14,013 bases of DNA from NCBI GenBank assembly GCA_009695405.1, contig SIAZ01000075.1:1-14013 (forward strand). Direction: 5' to 3'. The position numbers and the translations under genes are program-made. This stretch comes from Pedosphaera sp. GTDB taxonomy: Bacteria; Verrucomicrobiota; Verrucomicrobiia; Limisphaerales; UBA9464. Each line of letters starts with the position of its first letter. The stretch's first letter is position 1. Below the pieces are notes generated by a model. The model saw only the letters and a list, made by a program, of their open reading frames with translations. It ran no database searches and was not told the DNA's origin. Below, one piece after another: positions 1 to 7,161 of this stretch.

Positions 1-209
1 GACGATACGGGTTAGATCCGGTGGCATGGTTGACGGATGTGTTGCGGCGTATTCCACAGGCAACGAACCATACCGTTGCCGAACTCCTGCCTTGGAACTG
101 GAAACCGGCGAAAGCCTAATCCGGTCGGTCGACCTTTCTTCCCCGCCTTTGATCGCGGAATATCCTACTTTCGGCAACTAGGGAACCATGAGGTTGGGCG
201 TACGCTTAC
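1..209 (+). mobile_element. Right end of an IS66-family insertion sequence
   Basis: After the transposase stop at 119 there are about 90 bp of noncoding sequence, ending in TTGGGCGTACGCTTAC (194-209). Its reverse complement begins GTAAGCGTACGCCCAA. IS66 elements typically have terminal inverted repeats beginning GTAAGC, so position 209 is my estimate of the element's outer edge. IS66 elements usually make 8-bp target duplications. The first bases outside would be CTTTGAAC, but the left end is outside the window, so this cannot be tested. Confidence 0.6.
3..119 (+). CDS. IS66-family transposase, C-terminal fragment (cut by window edge)
   Basis: The frame reads GLDPVAWLTDVLRRIPQ, then a short linker, then VAELLPWNWKP and a TAA stop at 117-119. 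This matches the end of IS66 TnpC (DDE) transposases, which typically read DP..YL.dVL.Ri followed by ELLPh.W. Only about 38 residues are inside the window, so catalytic residues and the companion genes tnpA and tnpB cannot be seen. A longer overlapping frame starting at 37 has no family resemblance. The terminal repeat candidate that follows at 191-209 supports the call. Whether the element is intact depends on sequence to the left. Confidence 0.75.
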   Translation, partial: RYGLDPVAWLTDVLRRIPQATNHTVAELLPWNWKPAKA

Positions 210-302
210 CTTTGAACCTCGGAAATCAGTAAACCGAATCGTCAGAACCTGATCCATCAACGGAGGGTCCATTCCACAAAATCGGCCAACAATCAAAATA
301 AC

Positions 303-1511
303 TTAGTGCAAATGAACCGCCGACATAAAATAAAGTCGCCCTTGGGGGAGCGCTGACTGCAGGGGCAAACCGAGATCCAACTTTACAGACGGAGCGCGGG
401 CTTGACTTAGCAAGGAAAGCAAACCGCCAAATCGAGGGGACGCTTGATACTCTACCAATTTCGCTTCCTTGATTCCGGCCAAATTCAGCGCGCGATCCAC
501 CGCAACCTCAAAATTTCCGATCTCATCCACCAACCCAATTTCCAATGCTTGGTTCCCCGAAAGAATCCGACCGTCAGCAAAGTCTTGCCAGTTGACCGAT
601 AAATTCCTGCCACCCTCAATCTTCTCTTTTTTGTTAAGTTCAGACGCACGACGTCGGCCCTCTCGAATCACCGACTTAAATTTCGCATAACTTTCGTTGA
701 TTAATCCCTGCATGATCCGCCGTTCTTCAGGCAATTCGTCCTCAGGTAATTTCTCCCCGCTCATCATATCCTTCAACCGACCACTCTTGGTAATATCCGG
801 TCGAATGCCTACTTTATCCATCAATCCTCGATAATTATAGCTGTGAAAAATTACCCCGATGCTACCGGTCATGGTCAACTCATTGACCACAATCCAACGA
901 CACGGTGCACTCACATAGTATCCACCCGAAGCCGCCAAAGATCCCATGGAGGCAATCACTGGAATCGAATGAACCTTCTGAAATGCTTGCAGAATCAAAT
1001 ACATCTCGTCGCTCGCCAAGACCTCGCCGCCGGGTGAGTCTACTTTAAGAATGACCGCTTTGACCCCCTCCGCCGCAGCTCTATCCAGTTGGTCACGTAA
1101 AAAGTCTACCTGAGTCCGATTGATGGATGGATTGAAGCTCCCAGAAATCACCCCTTCTATACTCACCACCGCAATTTGATTCTGAGTCTCAGCATCTTTT
1201 AATACAATCTCCTCCAACTCAGCCGCAGTCCGACTCATCACACTTCCGTGGGGGCTATGTCGACTTGGCTTCGATAAGATCACAGCCACAAGCAGCCCAA
1301 TCGATATAACTGAAATCAATAGAAGCAGGAGTCCAATCCATTTCCATCCCCTGCCCTGCTTGCGAGGCGGAGGCATTGACGGGGGCGTTGACACCGAGAT
1401 TTTTGCCTGAGGAAACGACAAGGGTGGAGGCACGGCAAGCAGCGGCTGGGGAGTTCCCCCAGAACCGGGGGAGTGTCCCGATGTTACCGAAATCGGATCG
1501 TTCGAATCCAT
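303..1511 (-). CDS. sppA: Signal peptide peptidase SppA (S49 family), membrane-anchored
   Basis: This 402-residue serine protease is predicted to cut leftover signal peptides in or at the inner membrane. A cytoplasmic N-terminus rich in Pro, Gly and Ser (1-55) precedes one membrane segment (about 58-79) and a periplasmic S49 domain (about 112-355). Visible motifs are KVDSPGG (156-162), SMGSLAASGGYY with the nucleophile Ser195, TGSIGV (215-220) and KSGRLKD with Lys247. Ser195 and Lys247 are 52 residues apart, the same spacing as the Ser147/Lys199 dyad of Bacillus SppA. The length fits the short, single-domain form rather than the 618-residue E. coli form. The start is the only ATG that keeps the membrane anchor. 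No Shine-Dalgarno precedes it, but promoter-like boxes sit at 1521-1549. An IS66 end lies about 94 bp downstream. Confidence 0.93.
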   Translation of the reverse strand: MDSNDPISVTSGHSPGSGGTPQPLLAVPPPLSFPQAKISVSTPPSMPPPRKQGRGWKWIGLLLLLISVISIGLLVAVILSKPSRHSPHGSVMSRTAAELEEIVLKDAETQNQIAVVSIEGVISGSFNPSINRTQVDFLRDQLDRAAAEGVKAVILKVDSPGGEVLASDEMYLILQAFQKVHSIPVIASMGSLAASGGYYVSAPCRWIVVNELTMTGSIGVIFHSYNYRGLMDKVGIRPDITKSGRLKDMMSGEKLPEDELPEERRIMQGLINESYAKFKSVIREGRRRASELNKKEKIEGGRNLSVNWQDFADGRILSGNQALEIGLVDEIGNFEVAVDRALNLAGIKEAKLVEYQASPRFGGLLSLLSQARAPSVKLDLGLPLQSALPQGRLYFMSAVHLH

Positions 1512-1520
1512 GTTGAGCAG

Positions 1521-1549
1521 ATCTTAGAGTGAGTTGATTCGAACATCAA
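1521..1549 (-). promoter_or_regulatory. Candidate sigma-70 promoter directly before sppA
   Basis: On the minus strand TTGATG (1544-1549) and TAAGAT (1521-1526) are separated by 17 bp. Each matches four of six consensus bases. Only 9 nt separate the -10 box from the ATG at 1511, so a normal start site would give an almost leaderless mRNA, which fits the missing Shine-Dalgarno. The boxes are weak and unproven. Confidence 0.3.
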
Positions 1550-1834
1550 TCGCGCAACCGAAAGATACCATCACATTCATTTGAAACGGACGACAAAGAA
1601 GCTCACCACTGCTTAAGACAACACCCTTGGACCGCGAAGCTGGCGGAACACAAAACAAAAGTGATTCGCCTTTTTTGACCGCTTATTTAGAGAATTTTCT
1701 CAGCATAAAATTGGTTTTAGACCGAAAGGCACCCCGGCGACTTTGTCACAAAAAAAGACTATACATCTAAGGACTAAGATCGAATTACCAACTGAAGCGG
1801 GCCTGCCGAAACGAAGCCCAACACATAAAATTGC

Positions 1835-1855
1835 GAAGCGCGAAAAATTCGCTTC
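1835..1855 (-). terminator. Weak hairpin after the histidine kinase gene
   Basis: GAAGCG (1835-1840) and CGCTTC (1850-1855) pair as a 6-bp stem around a 9-nt loop. Read on the minus strand the stem is followed by GCAATTTTAT. It lies about 20 bp past the kinase stop, so a rho-independent terminator is plausible, but the stem and U-tract are both short. Confidence 0.35.
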
Positions 1856-1875
1856 TCGTCTTCTACCAAAAACGG

Positions 1876-3606
1876 TCACCTCGTTATAGGCAGAAGCATA
1901 CTAATAACCGTCCCCACTCCGGGGCGTGAGCGAATCCGAACTCGGCCTTGATGAACCTCCACTACCCTCGAAACAATGGCCATTCCTAGTCCGTTACCTC
2001 GCGGTTTCGAAGTCTGCAGCAACGATGAAAAGGCTCGCTCAGACTGCTCTGGGCTCATCCCTACCCCGGTGTCTTTGAATCGAATCAATACATGGGTCGC
2101 TCGCTGCTGCCGTCCAATGGGCAAGGTCCGAGTGCGCAGTGCCAAAATGCCCCCTTTTGGCATGGCCTCGATCGCATTGAGAGTCAGGTTGAGGAAGGCT
2201 TGTTCCAGTTGGGTCGCATCCCCCGACAGAAGCGGCAACTGCACATCCAACTGACGAACCAACTCCACCCCCGCAGATCGCAACTTCGCTCGGGTCAATA
2301 GGGCCAGATCATCCAAGAGATGATTCACATTAACTTGGGTCAATTCTGGTTCGGAACTACGAGCGAAATCTAAGACTCGATCTACAATCCGATTTAAATG
2401 ATCCATCTTCTCGCCCATGATCCGAACGTCGGTTCGACGAGGGTCGCCTTCATTAAAATGCAGGTTAAGCGAATGATGCAGCATTTTCATCACGGTCAAT
2501 GGATTGCGGATCTCGTGAGCAATTTCTGCGGCCAAAAGACCCAAGGCACTCAAGCGTTCGCTCTGCCGTAATTCCTCTTCCACAAAGGTGATTCGATCAT
2601 ACATACGGGCTTTTTCGAGAGCCAAGGCGGAGAGTTCAGCATAGGCAGATAAAGTGCGTACTTCTTCATCAGAAAATAAATAGGGTTCACCCGTGTAGAT
2701 GTTCAGAACCCCAATCGCTTTACCTTTGAAAAGGAGGGGAACACTCAGAAGGGAAACCAACCCCTCGCTGCGAGCAACCCCTACGTTCATATACCGCCCA
2801 GAAACCTGAATATTCTCTATCTGCAAGGGCTTTAGTCTGCGAACCACTATCCCCACCAGACTCTCCTCCAAACTTAATCGAGGTTTGGAGACATAATCCT
2901 CACCGGCACCATTGTGCGCCCGCAATTCCAACCCATCTCCCAACGCATCCACCATCATCAAGGAACACATCTTGGCTCGCATTAAGGAACGGGCTTCTCG
3001 GGTTATCACCAAGAGTGCATCGCCCACGGATAAAGTGGAATTAATCAACTGGCCTACTTTAACTAATGAATCAAGCAACCTCGCCCGTTGACGTACCGAT
3101 TCATAGATCCAAGTATTCTGAATCGCCGGCGCGACAATTTCAGCTAATTGACCTAAAAGAACCTCGTCTTCCTCGGAAAAAGCGTCGGTTCGATCTGAGT
3201 CTACATTGATCACCCCACGCAATTCTCCTCCCACTCGGAGAGGAACAGCTAGTTCCGAGCAAATCGTCTCTTGTAGTGGGACGTAGCCTCTCTCTTTACT
3301 GACGTCACCCGATCGTACCGCTTTCCCAGTACGCGCAACGTGTCCAGTTAGACCTTCACCCACTTTTAATCGTAAATTCCAGACAGCTTCCGGTAACCCG
3401 CGAGCGACCTCAATTTCCAAAAATCCCGAGGTTGGATTAATCAGGCAGACCGTTCCCGAAGTGGCTCGCATGAACTGAATGGCTTCATCCAAGACAATCT
3501 GCAACGAGTCCTTTAATTCCAGAGTGGAATGAACCCGTCGCGAGACTTCATTCAAGGCCTCAATCCGTTGGAGTCTTGCGCGGAGTTGTTCTACTTCGTT
3601 CTTCAT
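1876..3606 (-). CDS. Sensor histidine kinase with two GAF domains, no receiver
   Basis: This soluble 576-residue kinase has a short N-terminal coiled coil (1-40), a GAF domain (about 28-165), a second GAF domain (about 178-335), a linker helix, and a HisKA/HATPase_c core. The H box is EIAHEIRNPL with His364 as the expected phosphorylation site. The N box is FLNLTLNAIEAM (471-482), G1 is DTGVGM (512-517) and G2 is GNGLGM (537-542). The stretch between G1 and G2, RAFSSLLQTSKPRGN, departs from the usual iFePFfTTK.. F box. There is no membrane segment, so the signal is presumably cytoplasmic. GAF domains bind small molecules such as cyclic nucleotides, haem or tetrapyrroles; which one cannot be read here. 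The gene starts 9 bp after the LptF/G-family stop, so the two are probably cotranscribed. No response regulator is in the window. No Shine-Dalgarno precedes the ATG. Confidence 0.9.
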   Translation of the reverse strand: MKNEVEQLRARLQRIEALNEVSRRVHSTLELKDSLQIVLDEAIQFMRATSGTVCLINPTSGFLEIEVARGLPEAVWNLRLKVGEGLTGHVARTGKAVRSGDVSKERGYVPLQETICSELAVPLRVGGELRGVINVDSDRTDAFSEEDEVLLGQLAEIVAPAIQNTWIYESVRQRARLLDSLVKVGQLINSTLSVGDALLVITREARSLMRAKMCSLMMVDALGDGLELRAHNGAGEDYVSKPRLSLEESLVGIVVRRLKPLQIENIQVSGRYMNVGVARSEGLVSLLSVPLLFKGKAIGVLNIYTGEPYLFSDEEVRTLSAYAELSALALEKARMYDRITFVEEELRQSERLSALGLLAAEIAHEIRNPLTVMKMLHHSLNLHFNEGDPRRTDVRIMGEKMDHLNRIVDRVLDFARSSEPELTQVNVNHLLDDLALLTRAKLRSAGVELVRQLDVQLPLLSGDATQLEQAFLNLTLNAIEAMPKGGILALRTRTLPIGRQQRATHVLIRFKDTGVGMSPEQSERAFSSLLQTSKPRGNGLGMAIVSRVVEVHQGRVRIRSRPGVGTVISMLLPITR

Positions 3607-3615
3607 CAGAGGTGT

Positions 3616-5052
3616 TCAGCGCGCACGCGCGGTGAGTATCAACCCAGTGAGGGCAAAAAATAAATTAGGCAACCAAGCGGCCAGCCATGGCACCACCCGA
3701 CCATTCTGCCCCAGGGCAAAACCAACCCGTTGCAACACAAAGAAAACAAAAGCGATAGCGATGCTGCCTGCGACTCCATAGAACAAATTCTGACGCCCCG
3801 ACGGCACGGCAAAAGGAACAGCAATGAGGACAACCACCAAGCAGGTCCATGGAGCTGCGATTCGTGCATGAAGTTGAGTCTCCAACCAAGCACGCATATC
3901 GGGCCTCATATCGGGATGCAAACGGCGATAATCGAGCACTTGCCGCACTGTGAGTTGAGGCCGGGCCAGCGCTTTGATTCGATTAAAACCGGCTACACGA
4001 AATTCACTGCGAAGAATATTTGGCGACTCATCCAATTCAGGAACCCTCTCCATCCAAGGCACGACAAATGGCTCGCGATCGCGCGGGTTTCGAAAAATAT
4101 ATTCTGTGCCATTAGTGAACCGCCAACCGGAATCATCCCACGAAGCCCCCGCAGCAATAAACTGGCGTTGCGCTCCGACACCCAAGGGTTCACGGACCAC
4201 AATGCCCAACAGTTGTGCCGTGCGTGGGTCATAGGAAACCGCTGTCCAATCCAATCGCTGCGCTCGATCAGAAAAAGCAATATTGGTTCGGACCACCGCA
4301 TTCGACACAATAATTGATCCCCCTACCCACCCCTGAACAGCATTGGTTGATGGCATTTGTGGTATTGGTGCAAAGGTTGTTTTCTGCCGCGCCGGAGTTG
4401 TATCATCCGCCCGTCGCCAAAGCCGTTCGATGACCCCGCTCAACCTCCAATCCCCATTTGTCCAAAGGGCCGAGTCGATGGTAACCTCTCGCCGAGCCCC
4501 CTCGCCTACTGGCAAGAGCAATCGAATCGCTCGAATGGATCCCGAGCGCATCTCTACCCCCCCTAGGCTCCATGAGCGTTTGGCCGGTTGATTATCAAAA
4601 TTCAAGGGCCCTCGCCAATCTGGTGCACCCGAGACGCTGGCCACGGTTCCCTCCAAGAGACGCTCTTGCCGTTCGGCAGAATCGGGCACTAGATGCTCGG
4701 TCAATCCATAGAGCCCGACACTGGCAATCAACCCCGCCGCCAAATAGGGCACAATGATTCGCCAAAGCCCAATACCAGCCGCTCGCATTGCGGTAATTTC
4801 CTGATGACGAGCATGCCCACTAATGGCGTATAAAAGGGCCAATAACAAGGCGATCGGCAGGAGGGTATTCAACAGCGAAGGGAGGCCGATAAGATAATAC
4901 TGGACGACAGCTGACACCCCCATCCCTGACCTTCGGAATCGTTCAAGGGCACCGAGTAAATCAAAAGCGACCCAAAAAACAACGAAGCCACACAGGCATA
5001 CCAGCAGTGGTACCAACAATTCCCTGAGTAAATAACGATCAAGCAGTCGCAT
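3616..5052 (-). CDS. LptF/LptG-family LPS export permease
   Basis: Proteins of this family (YjgP/YjgQ) form the membrane part of the LptB2FG ABC transporter, which extracts lipopolysaccharide from the inner membrane. I place the start at the ATG of MRLLDRYLLREL, giving 478 residues. The open frame continues upstream to 5328, but that part lies antisense inside fumA and lacks family similarity, whereas MRLLDRYL is the typical start. Three membrane segments lie at about 13-35, 52-78 and 98-118. A periplasmic domain follows (about 120-395), then three more segments (about 400-418, 422-442, 453-474). The cytoplasmic loop HARHQEITAMRAAGIG (80-95) is the conserved coupling region that contacts LptB. 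The family normally works as an LptF plus LptG pair; only one is here, so I do not assign F or G. The histidine kinase gene follows after 9 bp. Confidence 0.9.
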   Translation of the reverse strand: MRLLDRYLLRELLVPLLVCLCGFVVFWVAFDLLGALERFRRSGMGVSAVVQYYLIGLPSLLNTLLPIALLLALLYAISGHARHQEITAMRAAGIGLWRIIVPYLAAGLIASVGLYGLTEHLVPDSAERQERLLEGTVASVSGAPDWRGPLNFDNQPAKRSWSLGGVEMRSGSIRAIRLLLPVGEGARREVTIDSALWTNGDWRLSGVIERLWRRADDTTPARQKTTFAPIPQMPSTNAVQGWVGGSIIVSNAVVRTNIAFSDRAQRLDWTAVSYDPRTAQLLGIVVREPLGVGAQRQFIAAGASWDDSGWRFTNGTEYIFRNPRDREPFVVPWMERVPELDESPNILRSEFRVAGFNRIKALARPQLTVRQVLDYRRLHPDMRPDMRAWLETQLHARIAAPWTCLVVVLIAVPFAVPSGRQNLFYGVAGSIAIAFVFFVLQRVGFALGQNGRVVPWLAAWLPNLFFALTGLILTARAR

Positions 5053-5099
5053 CGAAGGCCCAAAAGTTAGCTGAACTGAACGACGGGGGGAAGGGCGCG

Positions 5100-5128
5100 T
5101 TGACGCGGTCGCCCTCACTTCGTAATCT
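5100..5128 (+). promoter_or_regulatory. Candidate promoter directly before fumA
   Basis: TTGACG (5100-5105, five of six consensus bases) is followed after exactly 17 bp by TAATCT (5123-5128, three of six). The ATG starts only 6 nt after the -10 box, so transcription would begin at or near the start codon. The preceding CCTCCC is not a Shine-Dalgarno. The geometry resembles the boxes before sppA. Confidence 0.35.
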
Positions 5129-5134
5129 CCTCCC

Positions 5135-6013
5135 ATGTCTGGTTTGCTTGAGTCCCTCATTGAATTGATCCGTCGCGCCTCAACCGAAATTCCCGATGAT
5201 GTAAATGCCGCATTGGTCTGTTCTCTTGAGGCAGAAAAAGTGGGGACGATCGCCGCCAATGCCTTTAAGATTATTGAACGAAATATCGAACTGGCCAAAC
5301 GGAAGTCCCAGCCCATTTGCCAAGACACTGGCAGTATCTTGTTCTACGTCGATGGCCCAGTGGGTTTCGACCAGATCACCTTTGCCGAAACAGCCGCCGA
5401 AGCGGTCAAACAAGCCACGCGCCTCGGCTATCTCCGCCAAAACTCGGTCGACTCAATCACCGGCAAAAACGACGGAACCAATGTGGGCCCAGGTTCTCCC
5501 TCCCTCCATTTCCATCAGCATCGCTCTTCTGATACCCAAGTCCGCCTAGTGCTCAAGGGCGGTGGGTGCGAAAATGTGGGCGCCCAGTACTCGTTGCCGA
5601 ACGAGCAACTACACGCCAACCGCGATATCGACGGTTGCCGTAAAGTCATCCTCGACGCTGTCCTGCAAGCGCAAGGCAAAGGGTGTGGCCCAGGAATTCT
5701 GGGAATCTGTATCGGCGGCGACCGCGCCACCGGCTATGAGCGCAGCAAAACCCAATTTCTACGACGACTCGATGACCGCAATCCCGACGCTGTCCTCGAT
5801 ACACTTGAGCAAGACCTACTCAAGACCGCAAATGAACTGGGCATTGGCCCTATGGGTTTTGGAGGGCGAACCACCCTTCTTGGCGTCAAGATTACCTCAG
5901 CCAACCGTGTGCCAGCCTCCTTTTTTGTGAGCATCAGCTACATGTGCTGGGCTTTTCGACGTCAAGGAATCGAACTCGACTCACAAAACTCTATTGCCAA
6001 ATGGCTCTACTAA
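5135..6013 (+). CDS. fumA: Class I (Fe-S) fumarate hydratase, alpha subunit
   Basis: This 292-residue protein corresponds to the N-terminal half of class I fumarases or the alpha chain of two-subunit fumarate/tartrate dehydratases, which interconvert fumarate and malate with a [4Fe-4S] cluster. Signature segments are QPICQDTGS (60-67), GGGCENVGA (142-150), GKGCGPGILG (181-190) and LGIGPMGFGGRTT (235-247), then SYMCWA (268-273). Cys62, Cys184 and Cys271 have spacings of 122 and 87, close to those of the cluster cysteines in characterised class I enzymes, so I infer they are the ligands. The C-terminal beta domain is absent: the frame ends at 6013 and no beta gene follows. L-tartrate dehydratase alpha is an alternative, since the families are hard to separate from one chain. 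The gene is divergent from the LptF/G gene across 82 bp. Confidence 0.88.
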   Translation: MSGLLESLIELIRRASTEIPDDVNAALVCSLEAEKVGTIAANAFKIIERNIELAKRKSQPICQDTGSILFYVDGPVGFDQITFAETAAEAVKQATRLGYLRQNSVDSITGKNDGTNVGPGSPSLHFHQHRSSDTQVRLVLKGGGCENVGAQYSLPNEQLHANRDIDGCRKVILDAVLQAQGKGCGPGILGICIGGDRATGYERSKTQFLRRLDDRNPDAVLDTLEQDLLKTANELGIGPMGFGGRTTLLGVKITSANRVPASFFVSISYMCWAFRRQGIELDSQNSIAKWLY

Positions 6014-6059
6014 TCTTTCTGTCGTAAGAGTGCGCAGCGTCAAACTCACCCAATTAACC

Positions 6060-6836
6060 TCAGATCACCAAAGTGGTGCTCGAAAGAGGGTAGGCCTGAG
6101 TTAAAAATCGGCGATACCAAGCAGCACCCATCAACCCTGAAATAAAAATTCCAGTAGCGATCGTCTCAGCTTCAGGCACAAAGGTTAGCTGAGTAAGCGA
6201 CACGTTATCCATCACCACGTTGGCGGTATGGCCGCTACTGTGAGCCAAGCCTGACCAATAGAAGCTCGCGCCGGTAACGTCTGCCGATAGAGTCCAATCA
6301 ACGCTGTATTGGGTCCAAGGAATAACTGATTCATCCGTATCTGACCCTGCGGCATTAGTGGGTAAGAACCGATAATTACTAAGAAGAGTCGAGGAGCCGT
6401 TCTTACCTTCAAAACCCACCTCAGCCTAGTCATTGCTATGCTGCCCCGAAACTTGGGGGAGTTGACTTCGCGTCCGCAGCCTAAAAATAAAAGAGGTAAG
6501 TCGTACCCGCAGTAAAATTAAGCGTCGAGCTGTATTTCATACTTGACAACTTATTATTATCATTAGTGTTCTTTTTATAAAAATGAATCTCGATCCTTCC
6601 GAGGCCCTTCCGAGATTGGCATTGTCGTGTATCCAACGATCGACTTTACCCGTTTCCACTTCGGCAAACGTGCAATTATTCAAAGACGAACCTGTAGTTT
6701 CACCATCGGCCTCCAAAACCGGTTTACCTCGCGAAAAATCTACCAGTCCCAGAGGGACCATTTTCAAAGCTAGCATTGTTGAATAGATTTTGAGCTTGGA
6801 TATCGCCCTGGTGAAAATTTAAAGCCTCGCCTTTCA
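6060..6836 (-). pseudogene. Decayed PEP-CTERM secreted protein gene
   Basis: Pieces of one protein can be read in successive minus-strand frames. From about 6836 to 6724 the reading is GDIQAQNLFNNASFENGPSG and then a stop at 6724-6726. From about 6725 to 6575 it is DRWIHDNANLGRASEGSRF. Then, shifted by one base, comes NTNDNNKLSSMKYSSTLNF and TAGTTYLFYF before another stop. The last piece reads HSND, a TAG stop at 6426-6428, AEVGFEGKNGSST, a beta-rich domain, and a PEP-CTERM tail: FVPEAETIA, a hydrophobic stretch and WYRRF. The order and spacing match PEP-CTERM proteins of Verrucomicrobiota and Planctomycetota, which carry a carbohydrate-binding-like beta domain and are sorted by exosortase. 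With several frame changes and stops it cannot make the full protein. I see no convincing signal peptide at the upstream end. A sequencing error could explain one break but hardly all. Confidence 0.75.
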
Positions 6837-6888
6837 ACTCCTCAACTGCGGGTATTTAATCGATGAACGTCGGACAAATTCCAAGTCG

Positions 6889-6926
6889 ATTTCAAGCCTG
6901 CTTTGCAAGCAGGCTTGAAATTTTTT
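6889..6926 (+). terminator. Perfect 15-bp hairpin with T-tract
   Basis: ATTTCAAGCCTGCTT (6889-6903) and AAGCAGGCTTGAAAT (6907-6921) are exact reverse complements around a 3-nt loop TGC, followed by TTTTTT (6921-6926) on the plus strand. The minus strand has no comparable T-run, so it should act on plus-strand transcripts. The nearest upstream plus gene, fumA, ends 876 bp away, so its client is unclear. Confidence 0.6.
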
Positions 6927-6950
6927 CGGCGGCCCGAGATTCAAACTTTG

Positions 6951-6983
6951 ATGCGCTTAGCCTGTTTCATCCAGCGCATTTTT
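6951..6983 (+). terminator. Second hairpin with T-tract
   Basis: ATGCGCT (6951-6957) pairs with AGCGCAT (6973-6979) around a 15-nt loop and is followed by TTTTT (6979-6983). It lies 25 bp after the stronger hairpin and could be a tandem terminator, though the long loop makes it weaker. Confidence 0.35.
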
Positions 6984-7161
6984 AACCGAGGGATTTTACC
7001 CCAAGTCAGAAACTTTGACGGCATCTGAAAATTCCTATCGGCCTTTGGGGATGTCTTTGATGCACTTTCAGGACGCTCGGATCAATTTTTGAAGGGCACT
7101 GCCCGCACTCTGTTGAACGGAAGAATTTACTCCTTCGATACGTTCAGATAAAGTAACCAGT

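Larger units (their letters stand above)
1512..1875. other. Intergenic region between the histidine kinase and sppA
   Basis: These 364 bp contain no reading frame resembling a protein. I see the promoter-like boxes for sppA near the left end and a weak hairpin near the right end. The middle is AT-rich with short A and T tracts and shows no recognisable RNA motif. Confidence 0.6.
6014..7161. other. 1.1-kb region without an intact gene between fumA and the PqaA-type gene
   Basis: The left two-thirds hold the PEP-CTERM pseudogene remains. From about 6840 to 7161 I see two plus-strand hairpins with T-tracts (6889-6926 and 6951-6983) and otherwise no gene, tRNA or recognisable regulatory RNA. No fumarase beta gene is present. 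TTGAAC (7113-7118) precedes the PqaA-type gene but lacks a convincing -10 partner. Confidence 0.6.

Noticed and set aside
37..252. 71-codon plus-strand frame at the left edge
   Set aside because: It is out of frame with the IS66 transposase fragment and crosses the IS end without any family features.
3730..4317. 195-codon plus-strand open frame inside the LptF/G-family gene
   Set aside because: It lies wholly antisense to a well-supported gene and its translation has no recognisable domain or protein-like hydrophobic pattern.
5053..5328. Upstream extension of the LptF/G frame to 570 residues
   Set aside because: It is antisense to the 5' part of fumA, has no family similarity, and the conserved protein begins at MRLLDRY (5052).
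6583..6786. 67-codon plus-strand frame
   Set aside because: It is the complement of the PEP-CTERM pseudogene pieces and has no independent support.
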